From contig NZ_CP043929.1 in assembly GCF_008632455.1 (NCBI RefSeq), positions 682,001 through 746,000 of the forward strand: a stretch of DNA of 64,000 nt. Direction: 5' to 3'. Made by a program: the position numbers and the translations under genes. The notes below the pieces were generated by a model, which was not told the origin of the DNA, made no database searches, and saw nothing but the letters and a program-made list of their open reading frames with translations. The DNA is from Methylomonas rhizoryzae. GTDB lineage: Bacteria; Pseudomonadota; Gammaproteobacteria; Methylococcales; Methylomonadaceae. Of this stretch, positions 33,492 to 41,582 are shown piece after piece (within the stretch, counting starts at the first letter, position 1; each line of letters begins with the position of its first letter).

Positions 33492-35149
33492 GATTGAAAA
33501 AAGGCCTTTAGTTCGCTGATCATAAAATCGAGCATTTCTTTATTCAGCATGGGACCTAAACCTATCCATAAGCTATTGTTCATGACTAAATCGGTATTAG
33601 TCAAGTTGTCGACTATGCGGTGTGGCTGATTTTCAAAATACGGTTGCCTAATAAGGTTGCCGGCAAATATTAAGCGCGAGCCTATATTTTTACTATCTAA
33701 ATGTTGTAATAAGTCAACTCTTTTCTTATCGGCATGTTCTCGAATGGTTATGGGGAAACCAAACCAGGATGGATTACAATTTTGTGTTGCCTTGGGAAGG
33801 ATGATTTTATCTTTTAGGTCGTTTAGGGCGTTATACAAATATGAAAAGTTCGCACGACGTTTTTCGATAAAAGCTTCTAATTGATCCAATTGTGCTAATC
33901 CAACGGCTGCTTGCATGTCGGTAATTTTTAAATTATAGCCAACATGCGAATATGAGTATTTGTGATCGTAGCCTTTGGGCAAATCTCCTAATTGCCAACA
34001 AAAACGCTTGCCACAGGAGTTGTCTTCTCCCGGCGCGCAATAACAATCACGCCCCCAGTCTCTAAATGATTCAATAATTGGTTTTAATATACCACTGTTA
34101 GTAAATACTGCCCCTCCTTCACCCATAGTAATATGGTGAGCTGGATAGAAGCTAAGTGTGCCTATATCCCCGAAAGTACCGACATGGTATGATTTGCCGA
34201 TTTCGATAGGCTTTCCCTTATAATCGGTAAGAGCTCTACTTGGGGAATAAGTCGTACCTAATGCATCACAGCAGTCTTCTATGACCCATAAATTGTGTTT
34301 ACGTGCTAAGTGTATTATTACATCTAGGTTAAATGCATTGCCCAATGTGTGAGCCAGCATAATTGCCCGTGTTTTATCGCTGATTGCGGAAGTAATTTTA
34401 TCTGTATCTATATTGTAAGTACCTAATTCAACGTCGACAAAAACAGGAATTAAGCCGTATTGAAGTGCGGGGTTAACAGTGGTTGGAAAGCCTGCTGCAA
34501 CTGTAATAATTTCATCACCTGGTTTTAGCGCTCTATCGCCTAATTTTGGGGATGTTAGTGCAGCTAAGGCTAGAAGATTTGCCGAAGAACCGGAGTTAGT
34601 GGTTAATAAATGTTTAACTCCTATAAATTGTCCTAACTTTTTTTCAAAAGCCTTGTTGAACCTGCCTGTTGTTAACCAGCCATCCAGAGACGACTCGACT
34701 AATAATGTTAGCTCTCTATCGCCGAGTACTTTTCCTGAAACAGGAATGTGTTGTAGGGTTGGTGTAAATGGTGTGGACTTATATTTTATTTCGCTAAATG
34801 CAGGAATATGTTGTAATATTAATTGGCGGAATAAATATTCTAAAAATCTATCGGTGAGTCGAGATATTTTTTTTATAACAATGTTCTGGTTTAAACGAAC
34901 GTGCTGATTAATATGTAAATAACCGGAATGTGGTAACGGTGTGAAGTTGTTTTCATAATGTTCTGCTTCTAGCTTTATTGATGTCGAACTGCTATTCGAG
35001 CTTGCTGTAATAAAGGCAAATATAATTTCACCATATTCGTCAGCGGAAGATAATGCTAGCGCAGGGCGTTTTTGCCGGCTAGCCAGGTTATCAAATGGAA
35101 ACGGCAACAAGCAGATATCGCCACGTTTAATTGAAGTTTCAAAGGTCAT
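33488..35149 (-). CDS. rfbH: Fusion: PemK/MazF-like toxin domain + RfbH (CDP-6-deoxy-4-keto-glucose-3-dehydratase)
   Basis: 553 residues. Residues about 1-112 are a PemK/MazF-type domain (KRGDICLLPFPFDNL, KRPALALSS, IIFAFITAS and a terminal helix). Residues about 125-553 are a nearly full-length RfbH/DdhC. This part has the PMP site with histidine in place of lysine (SFYPAHHITMGEGG) and Fe-S cysteines CYC-x7-C preceded by EDCC, with about 17 extra residues between them and the upstream cysteine. No ATG, GTG or TTG occurs in frame between the two parts, so full RfbH can only be made as a fusion unless translation is non-canonical. The ATG at 35149 overlaps the antitoxin-like gene by 11 bp as in TA operons. 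RfbH needs a separate reductase, not seen nearby. Whether the toxin part still cleaves RNA is unknown. Confidence 0.88.
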   Translation of the reverse strand: MTFETSIKRGDICLLPFPFDNLASRQKRPALALSSADEYGEIIFAFITASSNSSSTSIKLEAEHYENNFTPLPHSGYLHINQHVRLNQNIVIKKISRLTDRFLEYLFRQLILQHIPAFSEIKYKSTPFTPTLQHIPVSGKVLGDRELTLLVESSLDGWLTTGRFNKAFEKKLGQFIGVKHLLTTNSGSSANLLALAALTSPKLGDRALKPGDEIITVAAGFPTTVNPALQYGLIPVFVDVELGTYNIDTDKITSAISDKTRAIMLAHTLGNAFNLDVIIHLARKHNLWVIEDCCDALGTTYSPSRALTDYKGKPIEIGKSYHVGTFGDIGTLSFYPAHHITMGEGGAVFTNSGILKPIIESFRDWGRDCYCAPGEDNSCGKRFCWQLGDLPKGYDHKYSYSHVGYNLKITDMQAAVGLAQLDQLEAFIEKRRANFSYLYNALNDLKDKIILPKATQNCNPSWFGFPITIREHADKKRVDLLQHLDSKNIGSRLIFAGNLIRQPYFENQPHRIVDNLTNTDLVMNNSLWIGLGPMLNKEMLDFMISELKAFFQS

Positions 35150-35363
35150 TCCAGATATCCTCGGCAGCATCGGCTAGCACAGATTGAGCGAACCCTTGCT
35201 GGGGCTGTCGTATTGCTGTTTCATCAGAAAAAGGTACTCTCTCTTGAGTAACGGGTGAAATTCGGATTTCGATTTGTTGATTAGAGAATTCGGGTAACAC
35301 TAGCAACAAGTTCCCGTTTTCAGGGACAGTTTTAATTAGTATTTTTGTGCTCATAATGTTCAT
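35139..35363 (-). CDS. Antitoxin-like protein of a type II TA module
   Basis: A 74-residue (71 from the second ATG at 35354) acidic protein beginning MSTKILIKTVPENGNLLL and ending AEDIWNDL. It has the N-terminal strand-rich/C-terminal acidic-tail pattern of small antitoxins found directly upstream of PemK/MazF-type toxins. It overlaps the rfbG end by about 30 bp and the toxin start by 11 bp. So a complete TA pair lies inside the dideoxyhexose operon, between rfbG and rfbH. DNA- and toxin-binding were not tested; the assignment rests on position, size and ending. Confidence 0.65.
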   Translation of the reverse strand: MNIMSTKILIKTVPENGNLLLVLPEFSNQQIEIRISPVTQERVPFSDETAIRQPQQGFAQSVLADAAEDIWNDL

Positions 35364-36441
35364 TTCCTAGAGTTGTCGCGGATTGCTGGTAAGCTGCGAT
35401 TTGAGCTAAGCAAAATTCTTGCATATTATTGCCGGTAATTTCGGCTTTATGCCAATCAACAATTGCTTGTAACGCTGTTGTAAGTGACCACGCAGGTTTC
35501 CAGTTCAATAGGGAATTAGCCTTGCTGCAATCAAGCTTTAAATAATGGGCTTCATGCGGATGACTGTCATTGTCAATTTGCCACGGAGTGTCCGAGCCCC
35601 ATAATTCAGACATTCGCCTGGCTATCCATTCAACAGGTTTAGTGTCTTGATGGTAAGGGCCAAAATTCCAAGCCTCTGCATATGGAGCTCCTTCGCAATA
35701 GAGTTTTTCTGCCAGCATCAGGTAACCAGATAATGGCTCAAGTACATGTTGCCAGGGACGGATCGCGTGAGGATTGCGGATGTATATAGTTTGGTTGCGT
35801 TGAAGTGCTTTTATGATGTCGGGGATAAGCCTGTCTTCAGACCAGTCGCCTCCGCCTATTACGTTGCCAGCGCGCGCGCTGGCTATTGCAGTTCTATGCT
35901 CAGAATAAAGGTGGGTTGGGAAAAAAGAGTTACGATATGAAGAAATTAGCAATTCCGAACAGCCTTTACTACTGCTATAAGGGTCAAAGCCTCCCATGGG
36001 CTCGTTTTCACGATATCCCCAGTGCCATTCTTTGTTTTCGTAGCATTTGTCCGTTGTAATCATCACAGCTGCGCGAACGCTGTTTACTGATCTAATTCCT
36101 TCTAAGACGTGTAAAGTTCCCATTACATTAGTGGCATAAGTTTCTACCGGAGCTTGATAAGAATAACGAACTAGGGGTTGCGCGGCTAAATGGAACACAA
36201 TGTCCGGTTGTGTTTGTAAGAATATACTTTTTACTGATTCTAAATCGCAAATGTTGCCGATTTCCGAATCAATGCTATTTGCTACTTTAGCGACTTCAAA
36301 TAGTGAAGGTGTGGTCGCCGGTTCAAGTGCGAAACCAGTGACTTTTGCGCCTTGCTGCTTGAGCCAAAGTGCTAACCAACCGCCTTTGAAACCGGTGTGG
36401 CCGGTTAATAGCACGTTTTTGTTGTTCCAAAAATTAGTCAT
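35332..36441 (-). CDS. rfbG: CDP-glucose 4,6-dehydratase
   Basis: A 369-residue extended SDR: GHTGFKGGWL at the start, AAQPLVRYSY, YEN-containing TTDKCYENKEW and the RAGNVIGGGDWSEDRLIPD signature of RfbG/DdhB. It makes CDP-4-keto-6-deoxyglucose for RfbH. Homologues end near QIAAYQ; here about 17 more residues run into the antitoxin-like gene, which fits insertion of the TA module at the old rfbG-rfbH junction. It overlaps rfbF by 4 bp. Confidence 0.93.
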   Translation of the reverse strand: MTNFWNNKNVLLTGHTGFKGGWLALWLKQQGAKVTGFALEPATTPSLFEVAKVANSIDSEIGNICDLESVKSIFLQTQPDIVFHLAAQPLVRYSYQAPVETYATNVMGTLHVLEGIRSVNSVRAAVMITTDKCYENKEWHWGYRENEPMGGFDPYSSSKGCSELLISSYRNSFFPTHLYSEHRTAIASARAGNVIGGGDWSEDRLIPDIIKALQRNQTIYIRNPHAIRPWQHVLEPLSGYLMLAEKLYCEGAPYAEAWNFGPYHQDTKPVEWIARRMSELWGSDTPWQIDNDSHPHEAHYLKLDCSKANSLLNWKPAWSLTTALQAIVDWHKAEITGNNMQEFCLAQIAAYQQSATTLGNEHYEHKNTN

Positions 36442-37211
36442 TGCCAGATTTTCCAGGGAGCGCTACCAGACTGCCACAATGATTGCAGATGAATTTTATC
36501 GCGTAAAGTATCCATGGGTTGCCAGAAGCCAGAGTGTTGGTAAGCCGCCAGTTGGCCGTCTTTTGCTAGTAGTTCCATTGGAGTTTTTTCCCAAATTGTT
36601 GAGTCGTCGCTAATATAATCAATCACTTTAGGCGACAAAACGAAAAAGCCGCCATTGATCCAGCCCCCGTCCCCCTGGGGCTTTTCTTGGAATCCTTCTA
36701 TTTTGGTGCCTTTTAAGGCCAGTGCGCCGAAGCGACCGGGTGGTTGGGTAGCTGTTAAGGTGGCTAAGACTTTTTGTTCCCGATGAAATTTAATAAGTTT
36801 GGAAATATCAATATCTCCAACACCGTCCCCATAAGTAAAACAAAAAAACTCTTCGTTTTGTACATATTCCTTGACACGCTTCAATCGACCTCCGGTCATG
36901 GTTTTATCGCCTGTGTCAACTAATGTTACTTTCCAAGGTTCTGCCTTGCTTTCGTGGACGTGCATTTTATTGGATTGCATGTCGAAAGTGACGTTAGAAG
37001 TATGTAGAAAGTAATTTGCGAAATACTCCTTTATAATATAACCTTTGTAGCCGCAGCAAATAATAAATTCATTTATGCCATGTGCGGAATAGGTTTTCAT
37101 TACGTGCCATAGTATTGGCTTTCCGCCAATTTCTACCATGGGCTTGGGCTTAGTGTCAGTTTCTTCACTGAGGCGAGTGCCAAGCCCGCCGGCTAGGATT
37201 ACTGCTTTCAT
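36438..37211 (-). CDS. rfbF: Glucose-1-phosphate cytidylyltransferase
   Basis: A 257-residue nucleotidyltransferase: GGLGTRLSEETDTKPKPMVEIGGKP at the N terminus, FCFTYGDGVGDIDI and NGGFFVL, all typical of RfbF/DdhA. It makes CDP-glucose, the first step to CDP-dideoxyhexoses. It is the first gene of the operon; the 150-bp AT-rich stretch upstream (37212-37361) probably carries the promoter, though I cannot place it with confidence. Confidence 0.95.
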   Translation of the reverse strand: MKAVILAGGLGTRLSEETDTKPKPMVEIGGKPILWHVMKTYSAHGINEFIICCGYKGYIIKEYFANYFLHTSNVTFDMQSNKMHVHESKAEPWKVTLVDTGDKTMTGGRLKRVKEYVQNEEFFCFTYGDGVGDIDISKLIKFHREQKVLATLTATQPPGRFGALALKGTKIEGFQEKPQGDGGWINGGFFVLSPKVIDYISDDSTIWEKTPMELLAKDGQLAAYQHSGFWQPMDTLRDKIHLQSLWQSGSAPWKIWQ

Positions 37212-37361
37212 GATGTAGTTAAATAAAAGTTAAAGAGGATTGTAGGTAAATGCTTTTGGTAAATTTATATTTAATTATACGATAAGGTAATAAGCTTCGT
37301 TCAATGACTCTGCTTTAATGACTTGGTTAGTTGTAGCTGCTTGATACTAGATTTATCACTT

Positions 37362-38222
37362 TCAATCCCCATAGGCGCAATAAACAGGACATTTGGCAGG
37401 GTGTACAAGTCTAAGTCCTTTATAGTTAAATCTTTCGCCTGGTTTTGGCCAGAGTTTTTCACTATATACGAAAGTTTTGAACATTTCTGGGTAGTCGGTT
37501 TCCATATCTTGTCTTGCTACATTTGTTTTAATAATTTCAGAGCCAACAAATGCTTCACATAAGGGCCAGTACTTATTGGCTTGAATTTTATCCAATTGTT
37601 TTATATTTAAATTAATTTTTTCTAAAATTGAAGAGTAAAATTCCGCAATTTGACGTCTTTGAGAAAACAAATAATCAACTAATGAAACAGTGTAGCCCTG
37701 CAGCCCGAAAAGTGTCTGATACACGTTGTTTTGTCCATAGTAATGCCGAGCAGCTTCGAAATGTGGCCAATCAGCGTTGACGTGTCGGATAGTTTTAGAA
37801 AAAAACTCAATTGAATCAAATTTTACAAGATCAAAAAATTGGCTCCATGTGCCGCCGGCTAAAATAATGTCATTATCTATCTGTATTATCCAATCAGTTG
37901 GCTTTAGATCGGGTAATAATGTTCTTACTAAATACGTGCCATAGTCGCCATTCCTCCAGCTATTAATAGAGGCTGGTTCGAATGGTGTGACTGGAAGATT
38001 TAAATCTCGAAATGAGTCTGATGTGAAAGTAAATATGTCATTCTTTATTTCGTCAAATAAATATTGTATGAAATGTGACAGAGAGTTGTTTTCATTGTTT
38101 AGTAAAATAATGCATCTTGCAACTCGAAGGTCTGATTGGAGATCGAGCCATACATTTATATGCATTTGTGAAATGTAATGCGTTTTTATTATAAAATAAA
38201 TGTTTGGCATGGTTAATGGCAC
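37362..38222 (-). CDS. Glycosyltransferase-like protein of unknown specificity
   Basis: A 286-residue soluble protein, very AT-rich. It shows a GT-A-like acidic motif (IIQIDNDIILAGG, DxD-type) near residue 115 and a patterned C terminus (FVYSEKLWPKPGERFNYKGLRLVHPAK) with several aromatic residues. I do not recognise a named family. Its place beside rfbF and in the polysaccharide island supports a sugar- or polymer-modifying role. The start at 38222 could instead be the second Met (38210). Upstream lies an IS graveyard, so the original neighbour may have been lost. Confidence 0.6.
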   Translation of the reverse strand: MPLTMPNIYFIIKTHYISQMHINVWLDLQSDLRVARCIILLNNENNSLSHFIQYLFDEIKNDIFTFTSDSFRDLNLPVTPFEPASINSWRNGDYGTYLVRTLLPDLKPTDWIIQIDNDIILAGGTWSQFFDLVKFDSIEFFSKTIRHVNADWPHFEAARHYYGQNNVYQTLFGLQGYTVSLVDYLFSQRRQIAEFYSSILEKINLNIKQLDKIQANKYWPLCEAFVGSEIIKTNVARQDMETDYPEMFKTFVYSEKLWPKPGERFNYKGLRLVHPAKCPVYCAYGD

Positions 38223-38281
38223 TCGAGTTTTTGTGATTTATGTGGTATATTATCTGTGATAATAGTGCGTTGTTTTTTTAT

Positions 38282-38518
38282 TTTAAGAATCGCGTAAAAT
38301 AGATTTTAAATTGATGGTCGACGGAATTCATAGGTTTTGTGACTCCCTCGCGTAATTGTTCTTTCGACCGAGTGATGAATCGAAGCCAGTGGTGTTTGGC
38401 GTGTTTCCAGACGATTCGATCAGATTGGGCTCGGGACTGTAAGGTGGCAAATGAAGCAATATTAGGCGATGATCAGTCATTCGGTTAGTTTATCTGAGTC
38501 GAAGTAGTGATGCATCGT
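38282..38518 (-). pseudogene. IS630-family transposase remnant (C-terminal part)
   Basis: Reading the minus strand by eye gives HHYFDSDKLTE, then LILLHLPPYSPEPNLIES, then WKHAKHHWLRFITRSKEQLREGV, the typical end of an IS630-type DDE transposase. These pieces lie in different frames with stops between, and the N-terminal half is missing. It is a short decayed remnant between the glycosyltransferase-like gene and the IS1380-type copy; 38223-38281 and 38519-38631 hold nothing else I can name. Confidence 0.65.
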
Positions 38519-38631
38519 TGTGTTATTCCTGAATCCGTGACTTAACAAGGCGCATAAGACTCTATCATATTGATTTATAAGGTATATTATTGGATAATAC
38601 GCGCATTCCATTTTCACCCAGCGAGTGAGTC

Positions 38632-39972
38632 ATGAAGCGGTTTATTCTGGAGCAGTCTGAAACTGAATTTTATACCAGCCATTCCGGTTTAGCCTTGGTC
38701 GGTTTATGTTTGAATCGGTATGGCCAACTGAATCAGGCCTTGGAAAAAGGTATTCCGTTGCGACACGGTATTTTTCACGCCGATATTATCAAAAGCATTA
38801 TTGGCACACTGTGCCTGGGCAAAAGCGATTTCGAAGCCATCGAAAACCATCGCGACGACGAGTATTTCAAAGCCGCTGGCCATTGATCAAGTGCCGTCCA
38901 GTGCCCGTCTCAGACAACGCCTGGATGAACACGCCGAGGCCCTATTGCCGATCGTTTATCAAAGCAACCTCGATTTTCTGGCCCATGCCCAGGTGCCGGT
39001 CACGCCGTTAGCCACCGGCCATGTCGCGCTGGATATCGACGTCTATCCCATGAACAACGAAAAAACCCGCAAGGAAGGCGTCTCCCGAACCTACAAAGGC
39101 TTCGATGGCTATTTATGCCCTTTGGGTATGCCCCGATTGCCCTGTATCTGGGCAAAGAGGGCTGGTGCATCGGCAACGAACTGCGCGAAGGCAAGCAGCA
39201 TTGCCAATACGAATTCCGCTATGCGCTGGAGCGTGGACTCGCCGCCGCGAAACGCTTGACCGCTTTGCCTTTGCTGGTGCACCTGGATGGCGGTCACGAC
39301 GCGCTCGACAATCGCATCGACTTACACGACGCCGATCGGGTCGACTTCATCATCAAATGGAACCCGCGCAAACAGGATGCCGACGCCTGGCTGGCCTACG
39401 CCGAACAACACGGCCAGTGGACCCCGCCGCGCGACGGCAAACGGGTGGCGCTGTTTAGCGTCACGGATGAACAGACTCGACACGGCAAAACCTATACCTG
39501 CCGTCGAGTCATGCAAATGACCGAGCGCACCATGACGCCGCAAGGCCAATGGCTGCTGATGCCGGACATCGAAATCGAAGGCTGGTGGACCAGTCTGCCG
39601 ACAACCGACTACGACGACGCCTCGATCATCGCCCTGTACCGCGACCATGCCACTGCCGAACAATTTCACAGCGAATTCAAGACCGATCCGGACATTGAGC
39701 GCCTCCCATCCGGCAAATTCGCCACCAACGATCTGATCATGACGCTCAGTGCTTACAGTTACAACATCCTGCGCTGGATCGGCTTGCTGGGCGAAGAAAG
39801 CCCGGTCAGACATCCTGCCAAGCGGCGCCGCATCAAAACCGTGGTCCAGGAACTCATGTATCTGGCCGCGCGACTCATCCGCAGTGGCCGCCGGCTCAAG
39901 CTGCGTTTCTCGCAGCTCTGCCCGGGCTTCATCGCCTTTGAAGCCACCTACGCCAAACTTGCCGCCGGCTAG
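38632..39972 (+). pseudogene. IS1380-family transposase, broken by two frameshifts
   Basis: The coding path goes from frame 1 (38632 on, SETEFYTSHSGLALVG) to frame 2 near 38875 (IDQVPSSARLRQRLDEHA, LDIDVYPMNNEKTRKEGVSRTYKGFDGY). It returns to frame 1 near 39120 (APIALYLGKEGWCIGNELREGKQHCQ) and runs to SQLCPGFIAFEATYAKL. The first break fits a small indel. The second has about 17 extra bases beside the GFDGY codons, though a single-base loss is also possible. All catalytic-core regions remain readable, so inactivation is recent. The ends and target-site duplication were not identified. Confidence 0.85.
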
Positions 39973-40140
39973 CGACTGATTTCTAACCCTCAAAGCCCGC
40001 CACCTATCACTGCGTAAATACGGCAGTGAGCACATCGCTGCGCTTAAAATCCAGCCAATTTATCCATGCCTGGAAAAAACGCCTGCTAATAGGGTGAATT
40101 CTAACAGGGTGTTGAAATTTGCCTATATGCCTTCGGCTTC

Positions 40141-40278
40141 AAAACCATTTTTTGGTTTTGTTGGGCTTCTGGAAGCCCGATCACACCTCAAAAACCGGTT
40201 TTAGCCGGTTATATTCGCCCCGAAGGGCGTTAAATTCCGCCTTTTGGCGGATTTCAGGCGCACCACCGCCTAGGCGGT
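40141..40278. repeat. Cluster of six short hairpins at the 3' end of the IS5-type transposase
   Basis: Within about 140 bp there are six consecutive small inverted repeats. In order, they are CAAAACCA/TGGTTTTG, GGGCTTC/GAAGCCC, AACCGG/CCGGTT, CGCCC/GGGCG, TCCGCC/GGCGGA and the 14-bp palindrome ACCGCCTAGGCGGT, which contains the transposase stop codon. Positions are accurate to a few bases. They could block transcription into or out of the element or be part of its end; I do not know this arrangement as standard. Confidence 0.6.
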
Positions 40279-41358
40279 ACTGTATCGCCAGCCGAAAATG
40301 GTACCCATGCGCGTCAGGTTATAGGCGGCAAAGGTAAAAATCGTTTGCGCGGCGACCTTCTTTAACCCCCGGAACTTGGTTTGGCGTAGCGGGCCGACTG
40401 TCTTGGCCCAACCGAAGACTTCTTCGATCCGCTTACGGATTTTGAGACTTTTACGGTAACCGTCGTGCCGGGTTGTGCGACCGTCAATGGCGGAGCCTTT
40501 GTCTTTGCTGGCGACATGCGGCGTGACTTTGCGCTGGCGTAACTTGGCGACAAAATCCTGCGTATCGTAATTTTTGTCGGCGGCCAAGGTCGCGCCCGGT
40601 TTGTGGATCGTGCGTTTGACCATGGCATGGGCCGCCTCGCGTTCTGCGGTGCCGGTGGCCTGGGTGACTTCGACGTCGACGACCAAGCCATTACGGTTCT
40701 CCATCAAGGCATGACCGAGGAAAGCCAGCTGAGACTTGTCGCCCTCGCTCTTTTTGTACAACCGGGCATCGGGATCGGTGCGTGATGCGTGGGTTTCGTT
40801 ACTGCGTTTCTCGCCCTTGAAGTTGACCGTGGGATTGCGGCCGCCGTCTTCCGGCGGCGGGGTCGAGCCGTCTTTTTTGACGAAACTTTTGTGCGAGGCC
40901 CAAGCTTGAATCAGCGTGCCGTCCACCGAGAAATGCTCGTCAGAGATCAGCTGTTTCCACTCGGCCAAGGCCAGTACCCGTTCGAAAAACAAACGACTGA
41001 TCCGTTCGTTGAGCAAACGGTCGCGGTTGGCGCTGAAGGTCGAGTGATCCCACACCTCGTCATCTATCGTCAAGCCGACAAACCAGCGGTACAAGAGGTT
41101 GAAGTCGATATGCTCCACCAGTTGCCGTTCCGAACGGATGGAAAATAGCACTTGCAACAAACTGGCGCGCAACAAGCGTTCCGGCGGAATGGAATCTCGA
41201 CCGCGACGAGCGTAGAGCGCGTCGAACTCGTCGTTTAGCGTGGCGAGCAACAAGTCGACCACTTGACGCAGCTTGCGTAGCGGATGCTTTTTGGGAATCC
41301 GGCTTTCCAGGGTTCGGTAACTGAACAGGTCTTCTTGAGTAATGTCGGCGCCGCGCAT
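40270..41358 (-). mobile_element. IS5-family (IS1182-like) insertion-sequence transposase, intact
   Basis: A 362-residue DDE transposase with an uninterrupted frame: the N-terminal region (RTLESRIPKKHPLRKLRQVVD, RDSIPPERLLRASLLQ), first Asp in FSVDGTLIQAW, second Asp in LAADKNYDT, and Glu in RKRIEEVFGWAK. The GC-rich codons contrast with the AT-rich genes around it, so it arrived later. The terminal inverted repeats and duplicated target could not be set by eye. 41359-41582 (224 bp) holds nothing I can name. Confidence 0.85.
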
Positions 41359-41582
41359 GGGGACAGTGCAATATATTGGAGATAGAACTATTTTATCATT
41401 TAGAACAATACTTTATGATTTACCAACACATCTGACTCAACCAGCCAATGCGGGTTACAGGGGAGATAAAATCAACAGCCTGCTAAGCCGTTACACTCGA
41501 TTGCAAGGAATGTAATTTTAAATTCAGCCACTTTTGTAATAGTTTCCGAATAAAAGGGCTGACAATATTTGAAGTCACGGAT

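Noticed and set aside
40141..40278. Integron attC-like sites
   Set aside because: The inverted repeats are short, all different and lack the paired core sites of attC; better read as part of the IS end.
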